From positions 186,001 to 250,000 of the forward strand of contig CAVRLX010000017.1 in NCBI GenBank assembly GCA_963721725.1: a stretch of 64,000 nt of DNA, written 5' to 3'. This DNA comes from RI-153 sp963721725 (GTDB lineage Bacteria; Chloroflexota; Anaerolineae; Caldilineales; Caldilineaceae). Position 1 is the first letter of the stretch, and each line of letters begins with the position of its first letter. The notes beneath the pieces are model-generated. The model was given only the letters and a program-made list of their open reading frames with translations. It was not told the origin of the DNA and searched no databases. The translations under genes were made by a program, and so were the position numbers. Below, in pieces: positions 16,093 through 26,326 of this stretch.

Positions 16093-17748
16093 ATGGCAAA
16101 TTATCCGCTACGTCTGATTCCCCTGGGAGGGCTAGGGGAAATCGGTAAAAATATGATGGTTTTTGAATACGGGCGCAATATTATGATTGTCGATGCCGGG
16201 GTGAAATTTCCCGAAAACGATATGCTGGGCATTGATCTCGTGATTCCAGATTTCACTTATCTGCAAGAGAACCGCGAAATTGTGCGCGGGATCGTGATCA
16301 CCCACGGCCACGAGGATCACATTGGCAGTTTGCCCTATCTGCTGCGTCATGTGAATGTGCCGATCTATGCGGCGCGCCTGCCGCGAGCGCTGATTGAACA
16401 TAAACTGCGCGAGCACAATCTGCTTGATCAAGCCACGATTATCACCGTACAGGCAGGCGAAGTATTCCCTGTTGGTCCATTTCAGGTAGAATTTATCGCC
16501 ACCAGCCACAGCATCCCCGACGCCTTTGGCCTAGCTGTGCGCTGTCCCACCGGATTGGTCATTCATACCAGCGACTTTAAGTTTGACTATACGCCTGTGC
16601 ATGGAGAGGGAGCGAATTTTGCCCGCTTTGCCACGTTGGGCGCGGAAGGCGTTCTTGCCCTGCTCTCAGACAGCACAGGCTCCGAGCGGCCTGGTTTTAC
16701 GCCCAGCGAATCCATTGTGGAAGAAGCTTTCGACAAAATCTTCCGCAAAGCCCCGGGGCGAATTATTGTGACGACCTTTGCCTCGCTGCTAAGTCGTGTC
16801 CAACAGGTGATCAACGTCGCCTCCCAACAGGGGCGCAAAGTTACCTTTACAGGATACTCTATGCGAAACAACACCGATATTGCCCGTGAGTTAGGCTATT
16901 TGAAGGTTGCAGATGATATGATCTTTGATCTGCGCCGCAACCACCAACTCAGCGATCAGCAACAGGTCATTATCAGCACAGGCAGCCAGGGTCAGCCAGA
17001 GGCGGCGCTTTCACGCATGGCCGAAGGTCGCCACCGGGATATTGAGATCAAACCCGGCGACACAGTGATCCTGAGCAGCCATCCCATCCCCGGCAACGAA
17101 GAAGAAGTGGGCCGGGTGATCAACAACCTGATCCAGCGCGGGGCCGAAGTGATCTACCCGCCGTTGGAGCCAGTGCATGTGAGCGGTCATGCCAGCCAAG
17201 GCGAGCAGCGCTTGTTGCTCAGTTTGGTGAAACCACAATACTTTATCCCTGTGCATGGGGAGCCGCGCATGTTGCATAGTCACCGCAAAACGGCTTTACA
17301 ATTGGGGATTCCCCAGGACCGTATTTTCATTCTTAACAATGGAGATGCCGTTGAGTTTGAAAAAGGCGGGGCATCGCGTTTGGTGCGCGAGTACACCCCT
17401 GCGCCCCCTGTCCTGGTGGATGGCAGTGGCGTAGGCGATATTGGCCCAGCGGTGTTGCGCGAGCGTGAGATTTTGGCCGATCATGGCTTTGTGGTGGCCG
17501 TAGTGCCGTGGGACAAAGCCAAAGGTGCGCCACGCGGTCCTATTGAACTTAACAGCCGTGGCTTTGTTTATTTGCGCCAAAGCAGCGATCTTTTGCAGAC
17601 AGCCACGCAAAATCTTGAAAAAGAGCTGACCCAGGCTCGCTCCTTGAATCGGCGCGAAGCCGAGGAAAAGGTAAAAAATTATTTAGGGCGATTTCTCTAT
17701 GAACGGACCAAACGCCGCCCCATGATTGTGCCCGTGGTGGTGGAATAG
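16093..17748 (+). CDS. rnj: Ribonuclease J
   Basis: A 551-residue metallo-beta-lactamase/beta-CASP ribonuclease with 5'-3' exo- and endonuclease activity in RNA maturation and decay. Seen: start IPLGGLGEIGKNMMVFEY, metal motif HGHEDH at residues 71-76, VIHTSDFKFD for the next metal ligand, beta-CASP block SDSTGSERPGFTPSES, and SGHASQGEQRLLLSLVKPQYFIPVHGEPRML with the final metal His residues. The C-terminal domain (KVKNYLGRFLYERTKRRPMIVPVV) is typical. Length is that of RNase J1/J2. The ATG is preceded by AAAAGGAG. With pnp in the same window and no RNase E seen, mRNA decay here is probably of the RNase J type. Confidence 0.96.
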   Translation: MANYPLRLIPLGGLGEIGKNMMVFEYGRNIMIVDAGVKFPENDMLGIDLVIPDFTYLQENREIVRGIVITHGHEDHIGSLPYLLRHVNVPIYAARLPRALIEHKLREHNLLDQATIITVQAGEVFPVGPFQVEFIATSHSIPDAFGLAVRCPTGLVIHTSDFKFDYTPVHGEGANFARFATLGAEGVLALLSDSTGSERPGFTPSESIVEEAFDKIFRKAPGRIIVTTFASLLSRVQQVINVASQQGRKVTFTGYSMRNNTDIARELGYLKVADDMIFDLRRNHQLSDQQQVIISTGSQGQPEAALSRMAEGRHRDIEIKPGDTVILSSHPIPGNEEEVGRVINNLIQRGAEVIYPPLEPVHVSGHASQGEQRLLLSLVKPQYFIPVHGEPRMLHSHRKTALQLGIPQDRIFILNNGDAVEFEKGGASRLVREYTPAPPVLVDGSGVGDIGPAVLREREILADHGFVVAVVPWDKAKGAPRGPIELNSRGFVYLRQSSDLLQTATQNLEKELTQARSLNRREAEEKVKNYLGRFLYERTKRRPMIVPVVVE

Positions 17749-18344
17749 GACAGATGCCCTACGATGGTGCAAAATTAGAGTGCAGTGAGAGCAGATAAAT
17801 GCAAGAATTTTAACATTTAGACAGTTGACGTGTGAGTCAATCTTTGCTATATTGGTATATAACTTTACCTATGCCTCGCCAGGGTATCCAACTCCCGAAC
17901 AACTTCAATGGCAACAGATCTATTGTTGCTCAAAACTGTGACCCGTATCTTGTGGTCTAGGTACTGGGATGCGGAGATTCATTACCACGCTATCCACTTG
18001 TTGGTCAACTCATTGATTACCCACCATCCTTCCCATCTCGAACATCCATACGAGAGCCATTTGAGTTGACGGGCGTGCCTTGAATTTGCGCGGTTTTCTT
18101 GTTCTTCTACACCATCATTCTTCACAAAATTGGAACCCACGCCAAGTTTGTCTCTCCCGATCAAAATGATAGAGGGAATTAAGTACGCTGGTTTAGCAAC
18201 CAAATAGAAGCGGGAGCGATCCTGGTTTTGTCTATTTACCAGGGGATTATTTTGGGTTGAACTCATTTGTTGGCGCGTGCAGTTTGTATTGTCAGAAACT
18301 AACTTTTATTTACATATTTATATATTCTGTTATGAGGATAGACC
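17749..18344 (+). promoter_or_regulatory. Long rho leader with C-rich, G-poor segment
   Basis: No protein gene is supported in this 596-base gap. A strong promoter (17825-17853) faces rho and predicts a leader of about 485 bases. Within it, 17976-18054 is C-rich and G-poor (about 27 C against 9 G by hand count), including a CCACCATCCTTCCCATC tract like Rho-loading sites. A short frame MPRQGIQLPNNF... (17872-17961) could be a leader peptide but has no Shine-Dalgarno. Long Rho-attenuated leaders on rho are known in enterobacteria; similar autoregulation is inferred here. Confidence 0.5.
17825..17853 (+). promoter_or_regulatory. Promoter of rho
   Basis: TTGACG (17825-17830) and TATATT (17848-17853) with 17-base spacing; the strongest promoter match in the gap upstream of rho. 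Confidence 0.8.
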
Positions 18345-19605
18345 ATGGAACTGGTAACGATGACAATGTCCGAACTTGAGGATCAAACCCTGGATGAACT
18401 CCGGGAGATTGCTCGCTCAATGGGAATTACCGGATATACCCGACTCAAGAAATATGATTTGATCATGCGCCTGTTGCGCGGTAATGCCGAAAAACAGGGT
18501 TATATTTTTGGAGGCGGCATTCTGGAAATTGTCCAGGATGGTATCGGCTTTTTGCGCAGCGATCATCTGCTGCCTGGGCCGGAAGATGTCTATGTCAGCC
18601 AGAGCCAGATTCGGCGCTTTGGCCTGCGTACAGGCGATCTAGTGGTGGGGCAGGTGCGCCCGCCCAAAGAGACGGAGAAGTATTTTGGTTTGCTCAAGGT
18701 AGAGGCCGTGAACGGCCTGGACCCGGAAGAGGCCAAGCGCCGTCCCCTCTTTGATCGCCTCGTGCCCATTTTCCCCGAAGATCAGATTCTTTTAGAGACC
18801 AAGCCCAGTGTGCTGGCAACCCGTCTAATTGATATGCTCTCGCCGATTGGTCGCGGACAGACGTGGTCTCATTGTCAGCCCGCCCAAAGCAGGTAAGACA
18901 ACCGTGCTCAAGCGGGTGGCAAATGGCATGACCGCCAACTACGACAATCTACACCTTATGGTTGTATTGATTGGCGAGCGCCCGGAAGAGGTCACCGATA
19001 TGGATCGCTCGGTGGAAGCGGAGGTGATCAGCAGCACCTTTGACGAGCCTGTACAAAACCATGTACGTGTGGCCGAAATGGCGCTGGAACGGGCCAAACG
19101 TTTGGTGGAAAGCAAGCGAGACGTGGTGATCTTGCTGGACAGCATTACCCGCCTGACCCGTGCTTATAACTTGACTGTACCACCCTCTGGCCGTACGCTC
19201 TCCGGTGGTATTGACCCCGCCGCACTCTACCCGCCCAAACGTTTCTTTGGGGCTGCGCGTAACATTGAAGAAGGTGGCAGCCTGACCATTGTCGCTACCT
19301 GTCTGGTGGACACCGGCAGCCGTATGGATGATGTGATCTACGAAGAGTTCAAGGGCACGGGCAACATGGAGTTGCACCTGAGCCGCCGCCTGGCCGAACG
19401 CCGCATCTTCCCCGCCTTCGACATCGAACGCAGCGGGACACGCGCCGAAGAGAAACAATTGGACGCCGAAACCCTCGCCAAAGTCTACACGCTGCGCCGT
19501 ATGATCGACGCTATGGGTGGTGGACACGATGCGCTCTTGCCCATTTTGGAACGGTTGAGTCGCACCCGCAACAATCAGGAATTCCTGGATACTTTAATTA
19601 AATAG
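18345..19605 (+). CDS. rho: Transcription termination factor Rho, frame broken by one base
   Basis: Rho is the hexameric RNA-dependent ATPase that ends transcription. Part one has the N-terminal helical domain (TLDELREIARSMGITGYTRL) and the RNA-binding cold-shock-like fold (GILEIVQDGIGFLR, GPEDVYVSQSQIRRFGLRTGD). Part two has Walker A PPKAGKTT, Walker B VVILLDSITRL, the Q/R loops and MELHLSRRLAERRIFPA. The frames join if the A at 18861 is removed: ..SPIGRGQ + RGLIVSPPKAGKTT.., restoring 419 uninterrupted, fully conserved residues. Start at 18345 is supported by GAGGATAG upstream. Because both halves are conserved up to the junction, I favour a sequencing error over inactivation. Confidence 0.93.
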
Positions 19606-19671
19606 ATGTAGTTTGAACTCTTATGAATCGTCTCCACACGCACGCTGCGCAGCGCTTCCCCCTGCAACGGG

Positions 19672-22576
19672 ATGGTTTACGCATGGAGCAGAGACAATGG
19701 CTACCGATGGACACTGCCCACCATGCATCGTGCTGATATGGATGCATCGCGTATAGTCGCGCACGCTCCCGGGCAATGGATAGTGGCGCGGACAGGCTTG
19801 ATCTGGTTGGCGCTACGCAGTCTGGGCAGCCGTCGTGGTCTGGCGCTTCTCAATCTCATCGGCATTGTGCTGGCTGTGGGCTTAATCAGCAATGCAGGCT
19901 TCTTTGCCCAAGCCGTGGATCGAGCTATGTTGGGAGAAGAGTTAACTGATCTCAGCCGCCAAACAGGCCGCGATCCCTTTTCACTGCGCGTCTATGCACT
20001 GCCCTCCACCCGCCGCCCCCTGGCCGTAGAAGATGCCGAAACAGTTGCCGCTAATTTAGGCGAAACCCTCTCTGCTGAAATCGGATTGCCGCTCTCGCGC
20101 CTGGGAATCCAGGTTGAGAGTGGCAGTCTTATGCTCCAACCAGCCCCAGGAGATACCCGCTATACGGCCAGCAACGGCTTTTTGAACAGTGTCAACATGG
20201 TCTACATTGCCAATATTGACGACAAACTCACTGCCGTTGCCGGGGAGCCATTTCAAGCCACAGGCAGCTCTCCAGCGGATCGGCTACAGGTGTGGATGCA
20301 CGCCGATCTGGCAGCGCAAATGGGTGTGCAGTCTGGCGAAGAATTACAACTGGGGCTAAATGTGCGCCAACCCATTGTCGGCCTGAGCGTAGCCGGGCTG
20401 TGGCGCGCCCAGGATGCCAGCGATCCGTTCTGGTTTCGCAACCCCGACACAACCTTCCGCGAAGCGTTGATCATCCGCCGCGCCGATTATATCCGCCTGA
20501 TCCAACCTGTGTTGCCCTCGCGCTCACGCTCGGTTTCGTGGCATCTTACCCTGGACAGCCGCAGCCTGAATCCCCTCTTTGCCCGCCAATATGCCCTGGG
20601 TTTTGAGCGTGCCATGTCAATTATCGACCGCTATCTGCCAGGGGCGCGGCTAGACATCTCCCCGCTAGGCCCCTTGCAAACCTTTGTCGGACGACAACAT
20701 TTATTAACCACCCTGCTGATCACTTTTAACCTGCCTGCGCTGGTTTTTCTGCTCTATTTTCTCTGGCTTATCGCCCAGGTAATCGTGCGCAGCCAGAGCC
20801 GGGAGATTAGTATTCTGGTCAGCCGTGGCATGGGGACGCGGAACCTTGCTTACTATGGCGGCTTTGGAACAACTCCTGCTCTTTGCCCTGGGCATCCCGC
20901 TGGGCATTGCCACGGGCATGGGGCTGGCCCGCCTGATGGGATACACAGCCAGCTTTCTTACCTTCACCCCGCGCCCGCCACTGCCCGTTTCGCTGCAAGG
21001 GCTAGACTGGGGATTGGTGGGGGCGGCGCTGCTCTTGGCGTTGTTTGCCCGGCTTCTCCCCCTCTGGCAGATGACCACAACCAGTGTTGTCCAACAGGAG
21101 CGCGCCCGATCGCGGTCGAGTGGACGTCCTTTCTGGCAGCGGGCCTATCTGGATCTGCTCCTGCTTTTGCCCACGCTCTATGTCTATCAGCAGCTCCGCC
21201 AGCGGGGAAGCTTTGCCCAAGCCAACGCCGACTCCCCCTTTCAAGATCCGCTTTTGGTGCTTGCACCAGCCCTCACCCTGATCACAGCGGCCTTTCTGCT
21301 CATGCGCCTCTTCCCGTTGATGATGACGGTGCTGGATTGGTTGGCCGAGCGGATGCCGTGGATCACACCGCATCTTATGCTGCGCCAGTTGGGACGCAAC
21401 AGCGCAGCCTACACCACCCCGCTGTTGCTTGTGATTGTGCTGCTGGGTATGGGGATTTATACCGTCTCCATGGCAGCCAGTTTGGATCAATGGCTGGTGG
21501 ATCGGGTCTATTATGCCGTGGGCAGCGATGCACGCTTTTTGCCAGTGCGGCCCAATGATGCTGGCGGTGAGGCAGTGATCTTGCCCCCAGAGCTTGTAAA
21601 CGCGCTGCCAGGGGTGGCGGCCAGTACCCGTGTCGGCGATTATCCAGTGGAGATCAACAGCGCAGGGGAGAGACTACGCGGGCGCTTCCTGGGCGTGGAT
21701 CGGCTAACCCTGCCCCAAGTACTCTGGTTTCGCCCAGATTTTGCCGCCGACTCGGTGGGCGCGCTGATGAACCAGCTTGCGCTGAACCCCGACAACATTT
21801 TGGTTTCACAACACTTTCTAGCCGCCAACACCCTTGCAATTGGCGATACGGTAAGCCTTTCCGTCGGCCTAGAGCGGGGCATCAAGATCAACGGTCTCTT
21901 TACCATCGCCGGAAGCTATACCTATTTCCCCACAGCCTACGACGACGAAATCGTCATGATCGGCAATTTGGAAAGACTTTTCCTGGCAAGTGGCGCTGAG
22001 TTCCCGGCGCAAATTTGGCTGCGTCTCCAGCCCGGCAGCGATGCCAGTGCCACCTTTGCAGCGCTTCGGGAGCGTGGATTAGAGGCCGCCAGCGCACGCG
22101 ATGTTCCCGCACTCTTGGCCGAAGCACAGGCGCAGTTCGAACGCGTCGGCATTTTTGGCACGCTCTCGGTGGGCTTTGTGGCGGCAGCGCTAATGGCAGC
22201 CCTCTCTTTGTTGGTCCACGGCAGCGCTTCGCTGAACGAACGTGTCTATCAATTTGGCGTGCTGCGAGCGCTGGGCCTCCACCAGCGACAGGTCTTGCTC
22301 CAGGTCGGGATGGAATATACCATTTTGACCCTTTACGGCGCGGGCGCGGGAACCCTCACCGGCGCGTTCACAGCCACACTCTTTGCGCCCTTCTTCCGCA
22401 TCACAGGTGAGGCCCAAATTGTGCTGCCCCCGTTGATCCCGCTAATTGCCTGGGATCAGATCTTCTCTCTGGCAGCGGGCTTCACGCTGATTTTGGTCAT
22501 GCTAGAAATTGTGGTGATCACACGCGGGCTGCGTCAGCGTCTCTTCACCACACTGCGCCTGGGCAATTCTGGCTAA
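19672..22576 (+). CDS. FtsX-like ABC permease with two modules, frame broken by one base
   Basis: Once rejoined this is about 967 residues: helix (about 45-70, LALLNLIGIVLAVGLIS), extracytoplasmic domain, FtsX module (LLTTLLITFNLPALVFLLYF... REISILVSRGM), a second set of helices (YLDLLLLLPTLYVYQQL), a second extracytoplasmic domain, and a C-terminal FtsX module (VYQFGVLRALGLHQRQVLLQVG). This double layout is that of MacB/LolE-like permeases with ten helices. Removing one A at 20842-20843 joins SRGMGTR to TLLTMAALEQLLLF. No ATPase gene is adjacent, so its partner must be elsewhere. The first 26 residues are unlike the family, and the true start may be the Met of MDASRIVAH (near 19738). Substrate unknown; such permeases handle lipoproteins, lipids or peptides. 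Confidence 0.82.
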
Positions 22577-22606
22577 CTCACCCCTTTCATCAGAACAGGA
22601 ACCAAG

Positions 22607-23641
22607 ATGCAATCATCAGTAAAGCTGTTGATCGGCTCCTATTTGGAGCCAGCCTATATTCGTCAAATTGAAGCCGTTGATCCCCGTATTCAGGTGCTCC
22701 ATGCACCGGATCTCTTGGGCGCGCCGCGCTATGTGGCCGATCACAGCGCGCCGATCCAGCGCAGCCCCGATCAACAAGCGCGCTGGCAGGCATTGTTGGC
22801 CCAGGCCGAAATCATGTTTGATTTCGACCGTAGTACCGTTCCCCAACTGGCGGCCCTCGCCCCCAATCTCAAATGGCTCCAATCCACCAGCGCGGGAATC
22901 GGTCAATTTGTGGCCCAGTCTGGCCTGGCCGATACCGAGATCCTCTTTACCACGGCCAGCGGGGTTCATGCCACGCCGCTGGCCGAATATTGTTTAATGA
23001 GCATGTTGATGTTCACCAAACTAGCCTTTCACATCATGGCCGAGAAAGAGCGTCATCATTGGGAGCGCTACTGTGCCGCCGATCTGCGCGGCCAGACGCT
23101 AGCCGTGGTGGGCATGGGGCGAATCGGCCGCGAGGTGGCTCGGCTAGCCCACGGTGTAGGGATGCGCGTGGTGGGAACAAAACGCACCATCGCTGGCGTG
23201 GACCCTGCCACGCTGTATCTAGATCGGCTCTACCCCTGGACGGATCTGCACGCGCTGCTGGGCGAGGCCGATTTTGTGGTGCTGATTGTGCCGCACACGG
23301 CCGAAACCGATGGCATGATTGATGAAGCCGCCGTGGCCGCCATGAAGCCAGGGGCGATCCTGATTAATATTGCGCGTGGGGCCATTGTCGATGAAACAGC
23401 CTTGATCGCCGCCCTGCGCTCCGGTCATCTAGGCGGGGCAGCGCTCGATGTCTTCGCCACAGAGCCGCTGCCCGCGGATAGCCCGTTGTGGGAAATGCCC
23501 AATGTCCTGATCAGCCCTCATTCCGCCAGCACTTCGTCTACAGAAAATCAGAAGATTACCGATCTCTTTTGTGACAACCTGCGCCGGTATCTGGACGGGC
23601 AACCGCTACGCAATGTATTGGATAAAAAGCTGCTCTATTAG
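22607..23641 (+). CDS. D-isomer-specific 2-hydroxyacid dehydrogenase
   Basis: A 344-residue NAD(P)-dependent dehydrogenase that reduces a 2-keto acid to a D-2-hydroxy acid or the reverse. The split substrate domain (1-105 and 310-344) surrounds a Rossmann domain with VVGMGRIGREVA. Catalytic residues are in place: Arg in INIARGAIVDE, Glu in FATEPLP, His in SPHSAST. The substrate is undetermined; the pattern fits glyoxylate/hydroxypyruvate-reductase-like members. AGGAACC precedes the ATG. It is monocistronic, ending in a strong terminator. Confidence 0.92.
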   Translation: MQSSVKLLIGSYLEPAYIRQIEAVDPRIQVLHAPDLLGAPRYVADHSAPIQRSPDQQARWQALLAQAEIMFDFDRSTVPQLAALAPNLKWLQSTSAGIGQFVAQSGLADTEILFTTASGVHATPLAEYCLMSMLMFTKLAFHIMAEKERHHWERYCAADLRGQTLAVVGMGRIGREVARLAHGVGMRVVGTKRTIAGVDPATLYLDRLYPWTDLHALLGEADFVVLIVPHTAETDGMIDEAAVAAMKPGAILINIARGAIVDETALIAALRSGHLGGAALDVFATEPLPADSPLWEMPNVLISPHSASTSSTENQKITDLFCDNLRRYLDGQPLRNVLDKKLLY

Positions 23642-23692
23642 CGATCTCTTCGCCAGGGGGCAACGCGCACCTCGACCACGGAGAATCAACTA

Positions 23693-23722
23693 AAAAAGCG
23701 CCCTCGTTTGAGGGCGCTTTTT
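23693..23722. terminator. Bidirectional terminator
   Basis: AAAAAGCGCCCTC and GAGGGCGCTTTTT form a perfect stem with a four-base loop between the convergent dehydrogenase and CBS genes; A and T runs on both sides suit both strands. Confidence 0.93.
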
Positions 23723-23743
23723 GACAAGGGCAATGACCGGCGT

Positions 23744-24214
23744 TTATTCGTCGCCCACTTCTAACTGCTCAATCATACGCACCAGATCTGTGCGCGTGAT
23801 GATCCCCACCAAATGGCCCTCTTCCACCACGGGCAACGAGCTATGCCCCGGCTTCACCATCAATGCAGCGGCGTCTTCTAATGTATCTTGGGGGCGGACA
23901 GTGGTTGGCTTCTTGGTCATCAACTGTTCGGCATTGACGGCCAGAATGTGGCGCACCTGCTCTTTATAGCGTCCATACTCGTCAAGGCTCAGCGGAATCA
24001 CCGCCGAGAGCAACGTAAAATAGTGTGGCTCATGGGCGGGAGCGTGGCGGGCAATCAGATCAACCTCAGTGATCATTCCCAGCAGCCGATTGTCGGCGCT
24101 GACCACAGGCACGCCGCTAATGTGGCGGTCGCGCATCAGCCGGGCCACATCCTGAATGGAAGTCTCCGGCGTTACTGTAACCACCGGGCTGGACATAATT
24201 TCACGAATCAACAT
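23744..24214 (-). CDS. CBS-domain pair protein
   Basis: A 156-residue protein made of two CBS motifs: MLIREIMSSPVVTVTPETSI...GVPVVSADNRLLGMITEVDLI (about 1-60) and LMTKKPTTVRPQDTL...SSLPVVEEGHLVGIITRTDLVRMIE (about 95-150). CBS pairs bind adenosine nucleotides and sense energy state; stand-alone forms have varied, mostly unknown roles. I start at the ATG at 24214 behind GAAAGGAAT, because the longer open frame runs backwards through the tRNA-Met gene. It may be co-transcribed with the three tRNAs upstream. Confidence 0.9.
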   Translation of the reverse strand: MLIREIMSSPVVTVTPETSIQDVARLMRDRHISGVPVVSADNRLLGMITEVDLIARHAPAHEPHYFTLLSAVIPLSLDEYGRYKEQVRHILAVNAEQLMTKKPTTVRPQDTLEDAAALMVKPGHSSLPVVEEGHLVGIITRTDLVRMIEQLEVGDE

Positions 24215-24279
24215 AGAGATTCCTTTCTCATGGAAGCCTGCTGCATGGCAAGCCGTGCCACCATTCGAGGGGTAAATTT

Positions 24280-24357
<78 letters not shown>

Positions 24358-24363
24358 AAGAAA

Positions 24364-24441
24364 ATTGGGTGATTAGGTTATGGGGTGATCGGCGCTGATT
24401 CCAACGCACAGTTCAATCACCAATTAACCCAATCACCCAAT
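24364..24441. repeat. Inverted repeat between tRNA-Met and tRNA-Gly
   Basis: ATTGGGTGATTAGGTTA near 24364-24380 has an imperfect inverted partner (TTAACCCAATCACCCAAT) at 24424-24441. The arms fill almost the whole spacer between the two tRNAs. Confidence 0.7.
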
Positions 24442-24446
24442 GGCAG

Positions 24447-24517
24447 AGCGGGTGGCGGGGATCGAACCCGCATAGCTAGCTTGGAAGGCTAGTGCTTTAC
24501 CATTAAGCTACACCCGC
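24447..24517 (-). tRNA. tRNA-Gly (anticodon TCC)
   Basis: Acceptor GCGGGTG/CACCCGC, anticodon stem CTAGC/GCTAG with loop CTTCCAA (TCC), T arm GCGGG-TTCGATC-CCCGC, discriminator T. CCA not encoded. Confidence 0.95.
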
Positions 24518-24521
24518 ATAA

Positions 24522-24627
24522 ATGATGAATTGTGAACAGTTAATGGTAAATTTCTAATGATACAGAGCAAAGTCACACACTCCGAGTCTCATTCATCATT
24601 AACCGTTAGCCATTCACAATTCGTCAT
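24522..24627. repeat. Inverted repeat between tRNA-Gly and tRNA-Pro
   Basis: ATGATGAATTGTGAA (24522-24536) and TTCACAATTCGTCAT (24613-24627) are inverted with one mismatch; inner arms also pair (TAATGGT with ACCGTTA). Like its neighbour it fills the spacer between two tRNA genes. Confidence 0.75.
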
Positions 24628-24634
24628 TATTTTG

Positions 24635-24709
<75 letters not shown>

Positions 24710-24828
24710 ACATTTCACGAAGATTTCTCTTCGTAGATTGTTATTTTATCCTATAAATTCAGAATGTCAAAAAACTGATCATGGCTCTCGACTCGCTTTT
24801 CAAGCGACATGGCACGAATCCTGCGCTG

Positions 24829-24837
24829 TGCTATAAT
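24829..24837 (+). promoter_or_regulatory. Extended -10 promoter
   Basis: TGCTATAAT is a perfect extended -10 element; no good -35 is seen at the right distance, as is usual for this class. It lies 80 bases upstream of the three-gene operon starting at 24917. Confidence 0.7.
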
Positions 24838-24916
24838 ACCCACTGCTCTTCTCCCGCTCGCTCAAGCGCCAAAGTTTAGTCCTTGAGTCGCTTCACACCT
24901 TCTGAGGAGATCTCAC

Positions 24917-26326
24917 ATGAATACCGAATCAGGACGCCGGGGCCACATCCACGGACGCATCACCGACGATAACGCAAATCCACAAGCAGGGGTGCTGATC
25001 ACGTTACATCAGCCATCGCCGCCGCGGTTGCTGGCCGAGACCCGCACCGATCTCAACGGTGAATACCACTTTGCTGATCTACCGGCTGCCAAATTTCTTG
25101 TACGTGTGGACCCCGGCACCCCTGGATCCACGGAACGCCGCGCCATCATCGCCAACGACCGGGAAGCCGTCAGCGTGGATCTCTCGGTTACGCAGCGTGG
25201 TCTGCAACAACGCTATGAGGTGATCCAAAAGCGGCTCCTTCCCCCTGCCGAAACGGGCAACAACAACGCCATCTTTGGCCGGGTGTTGGATGAGAACGGA
25301 ACCGCACTGGATGGACTCAGCGTGCGTCTGCGCTGGACCGGTGCTGGCCCCGATACCCAGTTTCCCACGGTCAAGAGCGGCCAGAATCCGTTCAAACCGC
25401 GTGGCTATTTTGAATTTCTACACACGCCGGGTGTGTTTATGATCGACATCGTCGATGCACAAGTTGAAAGCAGCGTAGCCGATAGCTTGATCACCGCCGA
25501 CATGCCCGGACGCAGTCGCCCGATTGCGTATGAAGTGATCTTCCAACGCAAAGCGATGACACAGACAGCCAGCCGCAGCAGCCTCAGTGGACGCCTGCCA
25601 GGCGTGCCGCCTGCACTCACCCTCACCCTGAACGGCAGTGGCAGCGCCCCCAAACTTGCGCGCGTCGATACCAATGGGGGGTTTCAATTTGGCGAATTGC
25701 CAGCCGGTGTCTACCAAGTTAGTCTGGAGGGCGTGGGGGTGATTGCCAGTGACATTATGCTGGACGGCAACAACAGCCATGTCATCGAGTTCCCCTTGCT
25801 GGGACAGGTGGTGGGGCGTATCCAACCGCCAACACCCGCTGCCACCGTAATCTTGACCAGCGAGAGATACAGCCTGCGCCAGGAAGACGATATTGACGCC
25901 AATGGTGAATACATCTTTGCCAATCTGCCCGCCGATACCTATACGCTGCGCCTCAAAAATAGCGATCTGCCCGCCCAAGAGATTGTTTGTGATGGGCGTC
26001 AGCGTGTCAATGGCCCCACCTTTGAACGCGCAACTGAAACGCCATCCACCGCGACCACGCCTGCGCGCTTGTCTCATTATCTCCTTCTCACGACACGCGA
26101 CACGGCGATTGCCACCTCGCAGCTTACCCTGGCTGCGGATTTCATTTTGCGCAAAACGCCCATTGTGGGCTTCTCGCCTGGTGGCTGTCTGCGCGCCCAA
26201 CAGGTTACGATTATCGGTGATGCCGATCCCACGCTATTACAAACGCTACGCCAGAAAAACATCCCTGTGCAACAAATCACTGGCGGTCTGGAAACGCTCC
26301 CCTCAGCATTGGAGGCCCTGCCATGA
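24917..26326 (+). CDS. Multi-repeat carboxypeptidase-regulatory-like (beta-sandwich) protein
   Basis: A 469-residue protein of unknown function. It is mostly a string of beta-sandwich repeats of the carboxypeptidase regulatory-like/SdrD-B type: GHIHGRITDDNANPQAGVLITL...DLNGEYHFADLPAAKFLVRV, GRVLDENGTALDGLSVRL, SGRLPGVPPALTLTL...NGGFQFGELPAGVYQVSL and GRIQPPTPAATVIL...NGEYIFANLPADTYTL. No signal peptide or membrane helix is seen, which is odd for this usually extracellular fold. Its C-terminal 90 residues (LSHYLLLTT... VTIIGDADPTLLQTLRQKNIPVQQITGG) resemble the C-terminus of the next gene, with which it overlaps (ATGA). GAGGAG precedes the ATG. Confidence 0.8.
   Translation: MNTESGRRGHIHGRITDDNANPQAGVLITLHQPSPPRLLAETRTDLNGEYHFADLPAAKFLVRVDPGTPGSTERRAIIANDREAVSVDLSVTQRGLQQRYEVIQKRLLPPAETGNNNAIFGRVLDENGTALDGLSVRLRWTGAGPDTQFPTVKSGQNPFKPRGYFEFLHTPGVFMIDIVDAQVESSVADSLITADMPGRSRPIAYEVIFQRKAMTQTASRSSLSGRLPGVPPALTLTLNGSGSAPKLARVDTNGGFQFGELPAGVYQVSLEGVGVIASDIMLDGNNSHVIEFPLLGQVVGRIQPPTPAATVILTSERYSLRQEDDIDANGEYIFANLPADTYTLRLKNSDLPAQEIVCDGRQRVNGPTFERATETPSTATTPARLSHYLLLTTRDTAIATSQLTLAADFILRKTPIVGFSPGGCLRAQQVTIIGDADPTLLQTLRQKNIPVQQITGGLETLPSALEALP

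Noticed and set aside
17982..18266. 94-codon open frame on the minus strand upstream of rho
   Set aside because: No family, no Shine-Dalgarno, odd composition, and it lies inside the predicted rho leader; treated as a chance frame.
18345..19605. Programmed frameshift in rho
   Set aside because: The junction has no slippery heptamer or stimulatory hairpin visible, and similar single-base breaks occur in unrelated genes nearby, so a base-call error is simpler.
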